Positions 26,018 through 34,485 of a stretch of DNA of 54,447 bases are shown here, piece by piece. Made by a program: the position numbers and the translations under genes. Each line of letters opens with the position of its first letter. Positions within the stretch are counted from its first letter, which is position 1. Source of the DNA: Nonomuraea jiangxiensis (lineage in GTDB: Bacteria; Actinomycetota; Actinomycetes; Streptosporangiales; Streptosporangiaceae); assembly GCF_900099965.1 (NCBI RefSeq), contig NZ_FNDJ01000048.1, positions 1 through 54,447 on the forward strand, written 5' to 3'. The notes beneath the pieces are model-generated. The model worked only from the letters and a program-made list of their open reading frames with translations, was not told where the DNA came from and did not search any database.

Positions 26018-26480
26018 ATGGGGGCTGGTTTGTCCGACTACGACGCTTGGGATGTCATGGCACGCCGCGGGTTCGGCGTCAAGTTCGAGGCCGACCTGCA
26101 CCCCCCGTGACCGCAGGGGCCGGTTCATTGAGACGAACGCCGTGGTGTCGGTGTGGGGCGGCGGCCGCGGCACCGTCGTCAAGAACGTGGGAGGCGGCCG
26201 GCTTGAGGTCCGTATGCAGGACGGCAGCGTCCAGCGGATCCACCGCAACTACCTGACCGTGCAGAAGCGGCCGGGCGGCGGCGCCCCGACGAGCCAGGCC
26301 AGCGCCAACTCGAAGGCCATGCAGCCACTCCGGTCGTCGGTGGGGTTCGGAACCACGGGCCGCCCGTACATGACTGGACGCGCCAGCACTCCGTGGTGGA
26401 AGTGGTCACCGACGACATGTCGTTCCCGCCCCTCGGTTCCGAGCCAACCCTGTCTGACCCGGTGGAACACGTGGATGTGA
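26018..26480 (+). pseudogene. Hypothetical small protein, frameshift in a C-run
   Basis: ATG 26018 reads MGAGLSDYDAWDVMARRGFG, VKFEADLHPP and stops (TGA 26108-26110). Adding one base to the six-C run just before the stop joins it to RDRRGRFIETNAVVSVWGGG, then RGTVVKNVGGGRLEVRMQDG and SVQRIHRNYLTVQ, a plausible small beta-barrel (SH3/KOW-like). Past about 26300 the frame loses plausibility. I do not recognise the family. A homopolymer error in sequencing is a real alternative to decay. Confidence 0.45.
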
Positions 26481-26806
26481 GCTTCAGTAACATCGGCGAG
26501 CGGCGATTACTTCACTTTCCTCGGCGCATGCCGGCGCTGATCGAGTCGTGGATGCACCTTGAGATCGACCCGGCAGACCGTTCCTGCCTGCGGATTCTCG
26601 CCGAGCGGACTCTGCTTCGGCCTGATGCGGGACGTGGATGTGCCTCAGGCGGCGTGCGACTGCAACCTCGCTGACCTGGCCAAACAGGACAGGGCAGCTT
26701 GCTGACACGTACGTCCAAGACAATAGACGCGCGGATGAGGCACCTCGCGCTCGCCGCCTGTCCATGGCATCCGGCCGGCGCCGCCGGATGGCGGAGAAAG
26801 GCAGGC
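26481..26806. other. 326-base stretch without a recognisable gene
   Basis: No credible protein on either strand. GGAGAAAGG at 26792-26800 is the ribosome-binding site of the next small gene. Confidence 0.4.
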
Positions 26807-26935
26807 ATGCCCGTGGAGACGCCTCGTCCCAACGATGATCGGTTTCGCCCGCTGAGGACCGGCTTTGCCGTGATCAGGTTCGTCCTATGGCTGAGCTGGC
26901 TGATCTGGACGGTGATCGATCAGTCCACCCGCTAG
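26807..26935 (+). CDS. 42-residue single-TM small protein
   Basis: ATG 26807 lies six bases after GGAGAAAGG. The sequence MPVETPRPNDDRFRPLRTGF is followed by one membrane helix, AVIRFVLWLSWLIWTVIDQ, and ends with QSTR. The positive residues before the helix predict the N-terminus inside. The stop is embedded in a palindrome and a strong hairpin follows, so the gene has its own signals at both ends. Family and role are unknown. Confidence 0.55.
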   Translation: MPVETPRPNDDRFRPLRTGFAVIRFVLWLSWLIWTVIDQSTR

Positions 26936-26990
26936 CGGGTGGAACGGGCCTCCTACTGCCTGGGTTGCCCTCCTGCCGGTAGGAGGCCCG
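26925..26990. terminator. Palindrome plus 12-bp stem terminator
   Basis: CCACCCGCTAGCGGGTGG (26925-26942) is a perfect 18-bp palindrome overlapping the stop of the small gene. CGGGCCTCCTAC (26945-26956) pairs perfectly with GTAGGAGGCCCG (26979-26990) around a 22-base loop. Placed between convergent genes, it could terminate both. Confidence 0.75.
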
Positions 26991-27085
26991 TGCCCTCTCA
27001 CTTTAAGCGTTCGGCGCAGGCGCGCCTCCCGCACGTACGCGTCCGCGCCGAAGACGCCAAGGCCGCCGACAAGGTCAACCCCACG

Positions 27086-28039
27086 TCAGATCAGCTCGGT
27101 CTTGTAGAAGATGCTGGCCTTGCGTGCCCTCGCCACGCCCGAGGCCAGGCCGAGACACAGGCGGGGAGCGCCGGAGACGATCTGGATGCCCATGCCCTCG
27201 GGCTCGCGGTAGTCCAGGGACTTGCCGGCCACGCTGCGTGCCCGCTGGACCTGCTCGCCCGTGCGCAGGTCCAGGCAGGTGACGTAGGTGTTGCCCGGCG
27301 CGGGGTTGGCGTCGCTGTAGGCCGTGCCGGTCAGTATGTAGACGAAGCTCCCGTAGGCCGCGTACCCCTGGAAGGTGCCCAGCCCCGACGGCTGGGCCAT
27401 GTCGGACAGCGGCGTGGGTGAGCCCCCCTTGACGTCCGCCAGCGTGTAGACCGCGTAGCGGAAACGGCTCCCGTCCCAGTAGCGCATGACCAGCCGGTTC
27501 GTGGAGGGGTCGATCGCGCACGTCGTGTTGTCGGAGCCCGCGATCGGCTTGTACTTGGTCAACGCCGACGACGAGGTGGTCAGCGTCTGGCCGTTGACGA
27601 ACTTGAACCTGGCGAGCTTCGTGCCCCGGAAGCTCGCGCCGTCGCTCACCCCGTCCGTCTCCGTCCACAGGTAGGCCGACGTCCCCGACGGTTCGACCCC
27701 GAACTGGACACCGTGGCCGAAGCCCATCAGGTACATGTGGCCCAGGATCGTGTCGGTGAGGCTGAGCTTGGACAGGCACAGGTGACCGGCCGCGTTGGAG
27801 TCGGCGCCGTTTTTCACTTGGAGCGTGTAGATGTGACCGTTGCGGTTGTCGAAGGCGATCGACTGCAGGACGGTCTCGTCGTACAGGGCCTTCTTCCAGA
27901 TCAGCGAGGTTGACGGGGCGGTCAGCTGGAACCGGCCTTCCGCGGCCTTCGCGGGCGTGGTCGCCAGCGTGGCGGTCGCCGCGACACCGGCGCCGAGCTT
28001 GAGGAGCCCTCTGCGGGAAACGCGTACATGAGAGGCCAT
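27086..28039 (-). CDS. Tat-exported TagC-like beta-propeller protein
   Basis: A 317-residue secreted protein. The N-terminus SRRGLLKLGAGVAATATLAT followed by PAKAAE is a twin-arginine signal with an AKA cleavage site near residue 33. The mature part shows repeated blades with VLQSIAFDNRNGHIYTLQVK, GHMYLMGFGHGVQFGVEPSG, YLWTETDGV and GTFQGYAAYGSFVYILTGTA, ending YREPEGMGIQIVSGAPRLCL and GLASGVA. This matches the P68-receptor-binding/TagC-like propeller family, often annotated as teichoic acid biosynthesis protein C. A role in the cell envelope or glycan binding is inferred; no catalytic residues are evident. Confidence 0.85.
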   Translation of the reverse strand: MASHVRVSRRGLLKLGAGVAATATLATTPAKAAEGRFQLTAPSTSLIWKKALYDETVLQSIAFDNRNGHIYTLQVKNGADSNAAGHLCLSKLSLTDTILGHMYLMGFGHGVQFGVEPSGTSAYLWTETDGVSDGASFRGTKLARFKFVNGQTLTTSSSALTKYKPIAGSDNTTCAIDPSTNRLVMRYWDGSRFRYAVYTLADVKGGSPTPLSDMAQPSGLGTFQGYAAYGSFVYILTGTAYSDANPAPGNTYVTCLDLRTGEQVQRARSVAGKSLDYREPEGMGIQIVSGAPRLCLGLASGVARARKASIFYKTELI

Positions 28040-28117
28040 ATCTTTTGATCCCTTGTTGATAGTTGTGCCGGGGTCGCCGGGCCGAGGGCGACAGCCACGA
28101 TGGGCCCTATGGCCTGC

Positions 28118-28491
28118 TCACTCGATGGGCCCGGTGACCTGCTCGAACCGCTTGTCAGCGGGAAGGTTGCCGAGGCCGGCCACTTTCGGGTCCGGAGCCG
28201 TCGTCCTCAGCAGCGCGACGAGGGCCTCGGCGGGCTGCCCGGCCATCGTGGAGGCCACCGTGGAACGCGCGGCGGTGGCGGCGGCCCTGGCTTCGGAGGT
28301 CACCTTGCGCGTGTGGTGCCTCCCCTGATCGGAGGCAGGCGCCACCTGGCCACGCGGCCGACGCATGGGCCGTTGTTGTACAGGGCGTACTGGGCGACGT
28401 ACCGCGTTTTCGGGAAATCCCAGGATGAAGAAGTCGGGTTGGCGGTGACGCAGGGGGTTACAGGCACGGTGAGCGCGAGGAGGATCACCAT
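28118..28491 (-). pseudogene. Possible small secreted protein with one frameshift
   Basis: ATG 28491 gives MVILLALTVPVTPCVTA, a short signal-like start, then YVAQYALYNNGPCVGRVARW. Near 28340 the coherent reading moves to KVTSEARAAATAARSTVAST, AEALVALLRTTAPDPKVAGL and LPADKRFEQVTGPIE, stopping at 28118. Each half looks like protein and one base change would join them. No family is recognised. Confidence 0.35.
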
Positions 28492-28613
28492 GGGAATCGG
28501 CGCACGTGCGGTGCTCCGCTGACGGGGAAGACTCAGGGTATCGATCTTGAAGCTGGGGCGCCAGATCTGTCGGGATCGGGCGGTTTCGCGCTGCTCTCGT
28601 ACGTTCGGCTGTT

Positions 28614-29483
28614 TCAGCTCGTCGCCCAGGTCGGATCTTGGATCCTGCCTCTCGCGCTGTTCGGTCGGTCGGCGGCGAGGCGGTCGAGTGCCGCCTGTGC
28701 GGGGCTGCCCGCCGGGGCGGTGTAGGTGATGAGCTGATGGTCGATCGTGCCCGGCAGGAGTGCGCAGACGTAGTCGAGGGTGAGTCTGCCGACAAGCGGG
28801 TGGTCGAACTCCTTGCGCCCGATGCCCGGCCCCTTCACGTCGTGGCGGTTCCACCAGGTGCGGAACTCCTCGCTGCGGTCCGCCAGTTCGCTGATCAGCG
28901 CTTTGGTCGCCTGGTCGTCCGGGGTCAGGCCGGTGGCGGTGCGGAGCTGGGCGATGGCGTGGCAGGCGATGGTGTCCCACTCGACGTAGTACGTCCGCGC
29001 GCGTGGGTCGCAGAACGTGAACCAGGCCAGGTTGCGGTGCGCCGGAGGGGTCGCGTCGAAGTCGATCATCAGGGCGGTCGCCATCGTGTTCCAGGCCAGC
29101 ACGTCGAGCCTGCCGTTGAGGACGTACGCGGGCACCGGGTCGATGACGTCGAGGAGCCGGCGGACGCTCGCGTTCACGGGTGGCGGGGCCGCGCGGATCG
29201 GTGGGGCGGGCTCCGCGCGGGCGAGCCGGTAAAGGTGGTCCCGCTCGTCGTCGTCGAACTTCAGCGCGCGGGCCAGCGCATCGAGGACCGACGACGAGGG
29301 CCGTACGTCGCGTCCCTGTTCCAGCCGCATGTAGTAGTCGGGGCTGATCCCCGCGAGCATGGCGACCTCCGCGCGGCGCAGACCTGGCGCGCGGCGCCGC
29401 TCTGAGGTGGGCAGACCCGCGTCCTCGGGCTGAATCCGGGCGCGGCGGGTGCGGAGGAAGTGCGCCAGCTCACGAGTCGCCAT
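28614..29483 (-). CDS. XRE-type regulator with MmyB-like ligand domain
   Basis: A 289-residue regulator. The N-terminal helix-turn-helix shows RELAHFLRTRRARIQPEDAG, LRRAEVAMLAGISPDYYMRL and EQGRDVRPSSSVLDALARAL. The MmyB-like domain follows with DPVPAYVLNGRLDVLAWNTM, NLAWFTFCDPRARTYYVEWD and FDHPLVGRLTLDYVCALLPG. The family binds a small ligand, possibly a fatty acid. The start at ATG 29483 matches the family; a longer frame reaching 29708 has no homology. Upstream lies the tail of an alpha/beta hydrolase and a SnoaL-like gene in divergent orientation, the possible target. Confidence 0.92.
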   Translation of the reverse strand: MATRELAHFLRTRRARIQPEDAGLPTSERRRAPGLRRAEVAMLAGISPDYYMRLEQGRDVRPSSSVLDALARALKFDDDERDHLYRLARAEPAPPIRAAPPPVNASVRRLLDVIDPVPAYVLNGRLDVLAWNTMATALMIDFDATPPAHRNLAWFTFCDPRARTYYVEWDTIACHAIAQLRTATGLTPDDQATKALISELADRSEEFRTWWNRHDVKGPGIGRKEFDHPLVGRLTLDYVCALLPGTIDHQLITYTAPAGSPAQAALDRLAADRPNSARGRIQDPTWATS

Positions 29484-29756
29484 GGTGACAGTCTGCCGGG
29501 CCGACGGCATCGGCGCGCCGCGGATCCTAGCCCTGCCGTGCCTAGTCCCGGCGTTCCTGGTTCTTGGTCGGCTGGTCACAAGCGGCTCCTGGTCGGCCGT
29601 GGCGCAGGCGGGCACGATCGAGGTGAACGGCTCATCCGCGAGAGGCGCTACCTGCGGCACGGCATTCGGCTCGGAGGCCGGTCGGCCGCGCCACGCACGG
29701 ATGACCAACCGACTCGCGGCTCTTCTCCTGGAACTGAGAGGGAGCGCTTCGAGGAC

Positions 29757-29866
29757 CGAAGAACCTCATCTGGACGACCGGTACCCAGTTCGACTTCTAC
29801 GACCAGAACCCTGCGGTCACCACGGCCGTGGACGCCGCAGACGCCCACTTCCGCGCGACCCTGTGA
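29757..29866 (+). pseudogene. C-terminal tail of an alpha/beta hydrolase
   Basis: The frame PKNLIWTTGTQFDFYDQNPA, then VTTAVDAADAHFRATL to TGA at 29866, is the characteristic end of dienelactone-hydrolase-like alpha/beta hydrolases, with the His-containing final helix AHFR. Everything upstream is missing. The SnoaL-like gene begins 58 bases later. The stretch 29484-29756 shows no gene. Confidence 0.6.
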
Positions 29867-29924
29867 ACCCCGGGCGCGTCCGACCACCGTCCGAAACACA
29901 GCAATCCCAGCTGAAAGGACCTTC

Positions 29925-30488
29925 ATGACCGCGAAAGACATGACCCGCCGATCGACGGTGGCCGGCGTGCTCGGGGCCCTCGCGCTCGGGGCGACACCGG
30001 TGACGGCCACGGCGGCCGCCGCGACCCCACGAGTACGGGACATCTCCGTGGAGGATCGGCAGGCGTTGGTGGACACGATGAACCGGTACGGCAGATTCAC
30101 CGACGATCAGGACTGGGCCGGCTTGGCATCGATCCTCGCCGACACGATCGACCTCGACTTCACCTCGTTGTTCGGCGGGAATCCCGAGAAGGTGACGAGG
30201 GCCGAGCTGGTCGCGCGGTGGCGTGGCCAGAGCGAGGGCCTCGACAGCACCCAGCACCTGATCGCCGGCATCCTGCCCACGGTCAACAGGGACACGGCGA
30301 CGGTCGTCGCGAACCTGGTGGCCGTACACCGGCGAGTCACCGCGACCGGCGGCCCGCTGTGGACGGTCGGCGGCACCTACCGGTTCGGCCTGCGGCGCAC
30401 AGGCGGAGGATGGGTCATCGACAGCATGACGCTGCACGCGGCCTGGGTTGACGGAAACCAGGCAGTGGTGACCGGAGGGACACGGTGA
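29925..30488 (+). CDS. SnoaL/NTF2-like protein with Tat-type signal
   Basis: A 187-residue cone-fold protein. The leader DMTRRSTVAGVLGALALGAT has twin arginines and an ATA-A cleavage site (TATAAAATP, about residue 35). The mature domain reads DRQALVDTMNRYGRFTDDQD, WAGLASILADTIDLDFTSLF and THL-type strands TQHLIAGILPTVNRDTATVV, ending VIDSMTLHAAWVDGNQAVV. Such proteins are hydratases, isomerases or ligand binders. ATG 29925 follows GAAAGGA. It was probably in an operon with the now-truncated hydrolase. Confidence 0.85.
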   Translation: MTAKDMTRRSTVAGVLGALALGATPVTATAAAATPRVRDISVEDRQALVDTMNRYGRFTDDQDWAGLASILADTIDLDFTSLFGGNPEKVTRAELVARWRGQSEGLDSTQHLIAGILPTVNRDTATVVANLVAVHRRVTATGGPLWTVGGTYRFGLRRTGGGWVIDSMTLHAAWVDGNQAVVTGGTR

Positions 30489-30951
30489 TCGCCTGAGGAG
30501 CCGAGGCCCACTCCCCGGCGCGTGATGGTCACGTACTGGCTCGGCGCCGCACCGATGCCCGGCGTCGGAGCAGCCGAACCTGGGGTGGGCGAGGCGGGTC
30601 GCTGCCGCGGGTCTTGTCCGCGACGGGCTGGGAGCCCACAACCACCGGAACTCGTCGCTTGTGGCGGACAGTTCGCGTACGAGTGCGGGAGCGCAGGGAA
30701 GCCCGTAACCCCGAAGACGATCGCTTGCGTCGCGACGACAGCCACCTCCCATCAACCCCACGGAGCGACCGGGAACCTCGGCCGAACGCGAGCGCCGACA
30801 TACCTCAGGGGTATGCGCGCATACCAGGTCGGACTTTGCGCCCAGCCCTCCGCCGAGCGAGCCTGAAGATCGACTCTCCTTCTCGATTCCGAGATGCAGT
30901 CTGCTGTCCGGCGGCCGATCGGGCCGGTCCGGCGACGAGGAAGGACGCCGG
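30489..30951. other. 463-base intergenic region before the LamG/RHS operon
   Basis: No gene recognised on either strand. It should hold the promoter of the 11-kb secreted-protein operon that follows. I cannot single out -35 and -10 boxes with confidence. AGGAAGG at 30938-30944 is the ribosome-binding site. Confidence 0.4.
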
Positions 30952-33900
30952 ATGGCGATGATGTTGCGACGATGTGTGTTACCGGTGGCGGCCGGGCTGA
31001 TCGTGGTTCTCCTAGCCGCCGTTCTTCCGGGGTTTCCCGCCCTGGGCGACGTCCGGCGCGCGGCGCGGGTCTCCACGGGGGTCGCCGATTCGGTCGGGGT
31101 CGAGGAGGCGCAATCGGCTGCCCGCCGGGACGACCGGCGGGTGGAGGCGATGGCCCTGCGGACCGAGACCCGGCAGGTGTTCGCCAACCCGGATGGCACG
31201 TTCACCTCTGAGACCTCGGCGCTGCCCGAGCGGGTGCGGCGGGGCCAAGATTGGGTGCCGGTGGACACCACTCTCCGGAAGGAGTCCGACGGTTCGATCC
31301 GTACCGTCGCGACGCCGCTGGAGCTGGTCTTCTCCGGAGGCGGGAACGCGGCGCTGGCCCGCATCGGCGACGGCGCACGTTCGGTGGAGATGAGCTGGCC
31401 CGGCCCATTACCCGAACCGGTGCTGGACGGCAGCACCGCCACCTACCCCGAGGTGCTTCCCGGCGTGGACCTGAAGATCACCGCGTGGGTGCTCGGCTAC
31501 TCGGAGGTCCTGGTCGTCAAGACCCGGGAGGCGGCGAAGAACCAGGCGCTACGCAAGCTCAGATTCGGTACGCGCGTCACCGGCGTCACGCTGCGCGAGA
31601 CCGACACCGGCGGCATCGAGGCGGTCACCAGCGCAGGCACACCTGTGTTCCACTCCCCCACGCCGATGATGTGGGACTCCTCCGGCGGCGTCCGGGAGGA
31701 CGTCCGCATGCAGGCGGTCTCGCCGCCGGTGGACGGCCGTCGTGCGGCGATGGGCGTCGAGGTCACCCCCGGGCAGGTCGCGGTGCTTCCCGATCCGGCG
31801 CTGCTGACGGGTTCCGAGGTCGAGTTCCCGGTGTACATCGACCCGCAGTGGTCGGGCGCGAAGCAGGCGTGGACGTACGTCGACCGCGCCTTCCCGCAGC
31901 AGGAGTACTGGAACTCCGGCCACCAGCCCGAGGCGGGCAACTACGGCGGCGGCGTCAAGCGCTCGTTCTGGCGGATGGACAGCGACAACGTCAACGGCAA
32001 GCACATCCTGAAGGCGACGTTCCGCATCACCCAGGACAAGTCGTGGGGCTGCACCTCCAGCCCGCAGGCGGTCGAGCTGTGGCTGACCGGCGGCATCTCG
32101 ACCGCGACCACGTGGGCCAAGCAGCCCGCCTGGCGGGAGCGCCTGGACACCGTCGCCTCGGACGCCGGTTACAGCTCCTCCTGCCCCGACGAGAGCATCG
32201 AGTTCGACGTCACCAGCGCCGTCACCTCGGCGGCGGCCAGCGGCTGGTCGTCAACGACATTCGGCATGCGCGACGGCGACGACATCGACAGCTCCACCTA
32301 CGGCTGGAAAGGGTTCCAGAACTATCCCCGCCTGGTGATCGACTACAACACCCGGCCCGCCGTACCGACCGGGATCGGCACCTCGCCCGGCACGCCGTGC
32401 GCCACCGGCGCGGGCCGGCCGTACGTGAACGCCGGCGACGCGGCGAACCGGCTGCGGCTGAAGGCGAGGATCTACGACCCGGACAAGACCAACGACCAAG
32501 TACGGGCCGAGTTCTCGTTCCGCCGCCTCAACCCGGACACACAGCAGTGGGAGGACAGAACCTCGACCCTGCCAGGCGACGGCAAGACCGGGTACGTCGC
32601 CAGCTCCCAACCCGTGGACCGGGAACTGCTGCTGCCCGTCCTGGCCAACGGCTGGACGTACTCCTACCGGGTGCGCTCCTACGACGGCACGGACGCCAGC
32701 GCGTGGACGGGGTGGTGCGAGTTCGCCGTGGACACCACGGACCCGGCGACGCTGCCGCAGGTGGCCTCGCCCGTGTATCCGCCGGACACGCCCGACGACT
32801 GGAAGGGCGGTGTCGGTTCGGCGGGGGCGTTCACCTTCACCCCGGGGACCGGGGACACCGACGTCGCCGGGTTCCGGTACGCGCTGGACGAACCGGCCCT
32901 GGCGACCCCCGCCACCCAGGTCGCGATCCCGGCGGGCCAGACCTCGGTGACGGTGCAGATCGCTCCCCGCCATGACTGGCTGAACACGCTGTACGTCTTC
33001 CCGGTGGACCGGGCGGGCAACGTCGGGCAGCGCTACGCGACCTACGACTTCTACGTGCAGGCCGGCCGCGACGCGGTGGGGCGGTGGCGGCTGGACGAGA
33101 CGTCCGGCACCGGCGCCGCCGACAGTGCCGGTGCCAACCCGGTCACCCTCGCCGGCGGCGTCCGCTGGACCGGGGGGCGGGTCGGCGGGGCGCTCCAGCT
33201 CGACGGCGCCACCGTCCATGGCACCACGGCGGGGCCGGCAGTGCGCACTGACGCCGGGTTCACCGTGGCGGCCTGGGCCCGGCTGGAGAACGACGGCGTC
33301 GACTCCACCGTGCTCAGCCAGGCCGGCACCCGCGCCAGCGGTTTCCAGCTCTCCTACTCCGCCGCCGACCAGCGCTGGGTGTTCAACCGGCACGCCACCG
33401 ACACCGACGACACGCAGATCGTCCGCGCCATGTCGAACACCGCGCCGCGGCTGCGGGTGTGGACCCACCTGGTCGGCGTGTACGACGCGCCCGCCCGGCA
33501 GCTCCGCCTCTACGTCAACGGGGTGCTGCAGTCCACCGCCGCCTTCACCGCCGCCCCGTGGCACGCCGCCGGTGCCTTCCAGGTCGGCCGCGTGCGCTAC
33601 CAGGGCGCCTACGGCGGGCACTTCGCCGGCCGGCTCGACGACCTGCAGGTGTGGGACCGCATCCTGTCCGACCATCCCCGCACGGTGAACGACCTCGGGC
33701 TGACCAACGAGATCGCCGCGCTGGCCACCCAGCCGCCCACCCAGCTCGCCTGGTGGAAGCTCGACGAGACCGCCGGGACCGCGGCGGCCGACTCGGCCGG
33801 AACCACCCCCGCCACCCTGTCCGGCGGCGCCACCTGGACAGGTGACGGCCTCGGCGGCGGAGGGGCGCTGCGGCTCAACGGCACCGACGGTTTCGCCGGC

Positions 33901-34440
33901 ACCGGCGCCACGCCAGTCCTGCGCACCGACCGGAGCTACGCGGTCGCCGCCTGGGTACGGCTCGCCGACCCCGGCGACGGCACGACGGTGCCCAGCCGTA
34001 CGGCGACCGCGCTCAGCCAGGACGGCTCGGTGCGCAGCGCGTTCTTCCTCGGGCTGCGGAGCCACACCAAGAACGGCGTGTGGGCGCCCTACTGGTCGCT
34101 CAGCGCGGTCAGGGCGGACGTCGCGCAGGGCACCGAGTGGCTGCACGTGACGTCGGCGGAGCCGGTGGACTCCACCGCGATCGGTACGTGGGTGCACCTG
34201 GCCGCCGTCCACGACGAACCCGCCGGCCGGCTCCGGCTCTACGTCAACGGCCAGCTCGAGGACCAACTGCCCTTCGCCGGATGGCACGGCGGCGGGGGGC
34301 TGCAGATCGGCCGGGCCAAGAGCCTGGCCGGCCTGGTCGACCACTGGCCCGGCGACATCGACGACGTGCGGGTCTTCACCGGCACGCTCACCGACCGGCA
34401 GGTCGCCGACCTCGCCGCCGGCGCCACCACCGGCGCCTGA
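30952..34440 (+). CDS. Secreted DNRLRE/LamG-domain protein, partner of the RHS gene
   Basis: A 1162-residue exported protein. It has a signal segment (CVLPVAAGLIVVLLAAVLPG) and an N-terminal region (about 40-290) with AMALRTETRQVFANPDGTFT. A DNRLRE-type carbohydrate-binding-like module (about 298-463) reads WTYVDRAFPQQEYWNSG to YPRLVIDYNTRP. Fibronectin-like strands follow, then two LamG/concanavalin-type domains opening GRWRLDETSGTGAADSAG (about 709) and AWWKLDETAGTAAADSAG (about 933), each closing with RLRLYVNG and a GRLDDLQVWD-type strand. ATG 30952 follows AGGAAGG; ATGs 2 and 3 codons on are alternatives. The RHS toxin gene begins 45 bases after the stop. Proteins of this design commonly precede actinobacterial RHS genes, but their role (surface attachment or delivery) is inference. 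Confidence 0.88.
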   Translation: MAMMLRRCVLPVAAGLIVVLLAAVLPGFPALGDVRRAARVSTGVADSVGVEEAQSAARRDDRRVEAMALRTETRQVFANPDGTFTSETSALPERVRRGQDWVPVDTTLRKESDGSIRTVATPLELVFSGGGNAALARIGDGARSVEMSWPGPLPEPVLDGSTATYPEVLPGVDLKITAWVLGYSEVLVVKTREAAKNQALRKLRFGTRVTGVTLRETDTGGIEAVTSAGTPVFHSPTPMMWDSSGGVREDVRMQAVSPPVDGRRAAMGVEVTPGQVAVLPDPALLTGSEVEFPVYIDPQWSGAKQAWTYVDRAFPQQEYWNSGHQPEAGNYGGGVKRSFWRMDSDNVNGKHILKATFRITQDKSWGCTSSPQAVELWLTGGISTATTWAKQPAWRERLDTVASDAGYSSSCPDESIEFDVTSAVTSAAASGWSSTTFGMRDGDDIDSSTYGWKGFQNYPRLVIDYNTRPAVPTGIGTSPGTPCATGAGRPYVNAGDAANRLRLKARIYDPDKTNDQVRAEFSFRRLNPDTQQWEDRTSTLPGDGKTGYVASSQPVDRELLLPVLANGWTYSYRVRSYDGTDASAWTGWCEFAVDTTDPATLPQVASPVYPPDTPDDWKGGVGSAGAFTFTPGTGDTDVAGFRYALDEPALATPATQVAIPAGQTSVTVQIAPRHDWLNTLYVFPVDRAGNVGQRYATYDFYVQAGRDAVGRWRLDETSGTGAADSAGANPVTLAGGVRWTGGRVGGALQLDGATVHGTTAGPAVRTDAGFTVAAWARLENDGVDSTVLSQAGTRASGFQLSYSAADQRWVFNRHATDTDDTQIVRAMSNTAPRLRVWTHLVGVYDAPARQLRLYVNGVLQSTAAFTAAPWHAAGAFQVGRVRYQGAYGGHFAGRLDDLQVWDRILSDHPRTVNDLGLTNEIAALATQPPTQLAWWKLDETAGTAAADSAGTTPATLSGGATWTGDGLGGGGALRLNGTDGFAGTGATPVLRTDRSYAVAAWVRLADPGDGTTVPSRTATALSQDGSVRSAFFLGLRSHTKNGVWAPYWSLSAVRADVAQGTEWLHVTSAEPVDSTAIGTWVHLAAVHDEPAGRLRLYVNGQLEDQLPFAGWHGGGGLQIGRAKSLAGLVDHWPGDIDDVRVFTGTLTDRQVADLAAGATTGA

Positions 34441-34485
34441 CCATCGCCTGTTCCCGTATCACACCTGGTGTTCATGGAGGTTGTC

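Noticed and set aside
32251..34344. A 697-codon minus-strand open frame opposite the LamG gene
   Set aside because: It mirrors the codon structure of the LamG protein, is made of low-complexity G/V/A/R residues, and has no family pattern or ribosome-binding site.
34468..34485. Earlier start for the RHS gene (GTG 34468 or ATG 34474)
   Set aside because: Both lie upstream of or inside the GGAGG sequence that is optimally spaced for GTG 34486. The longer leader adds no family sequence.
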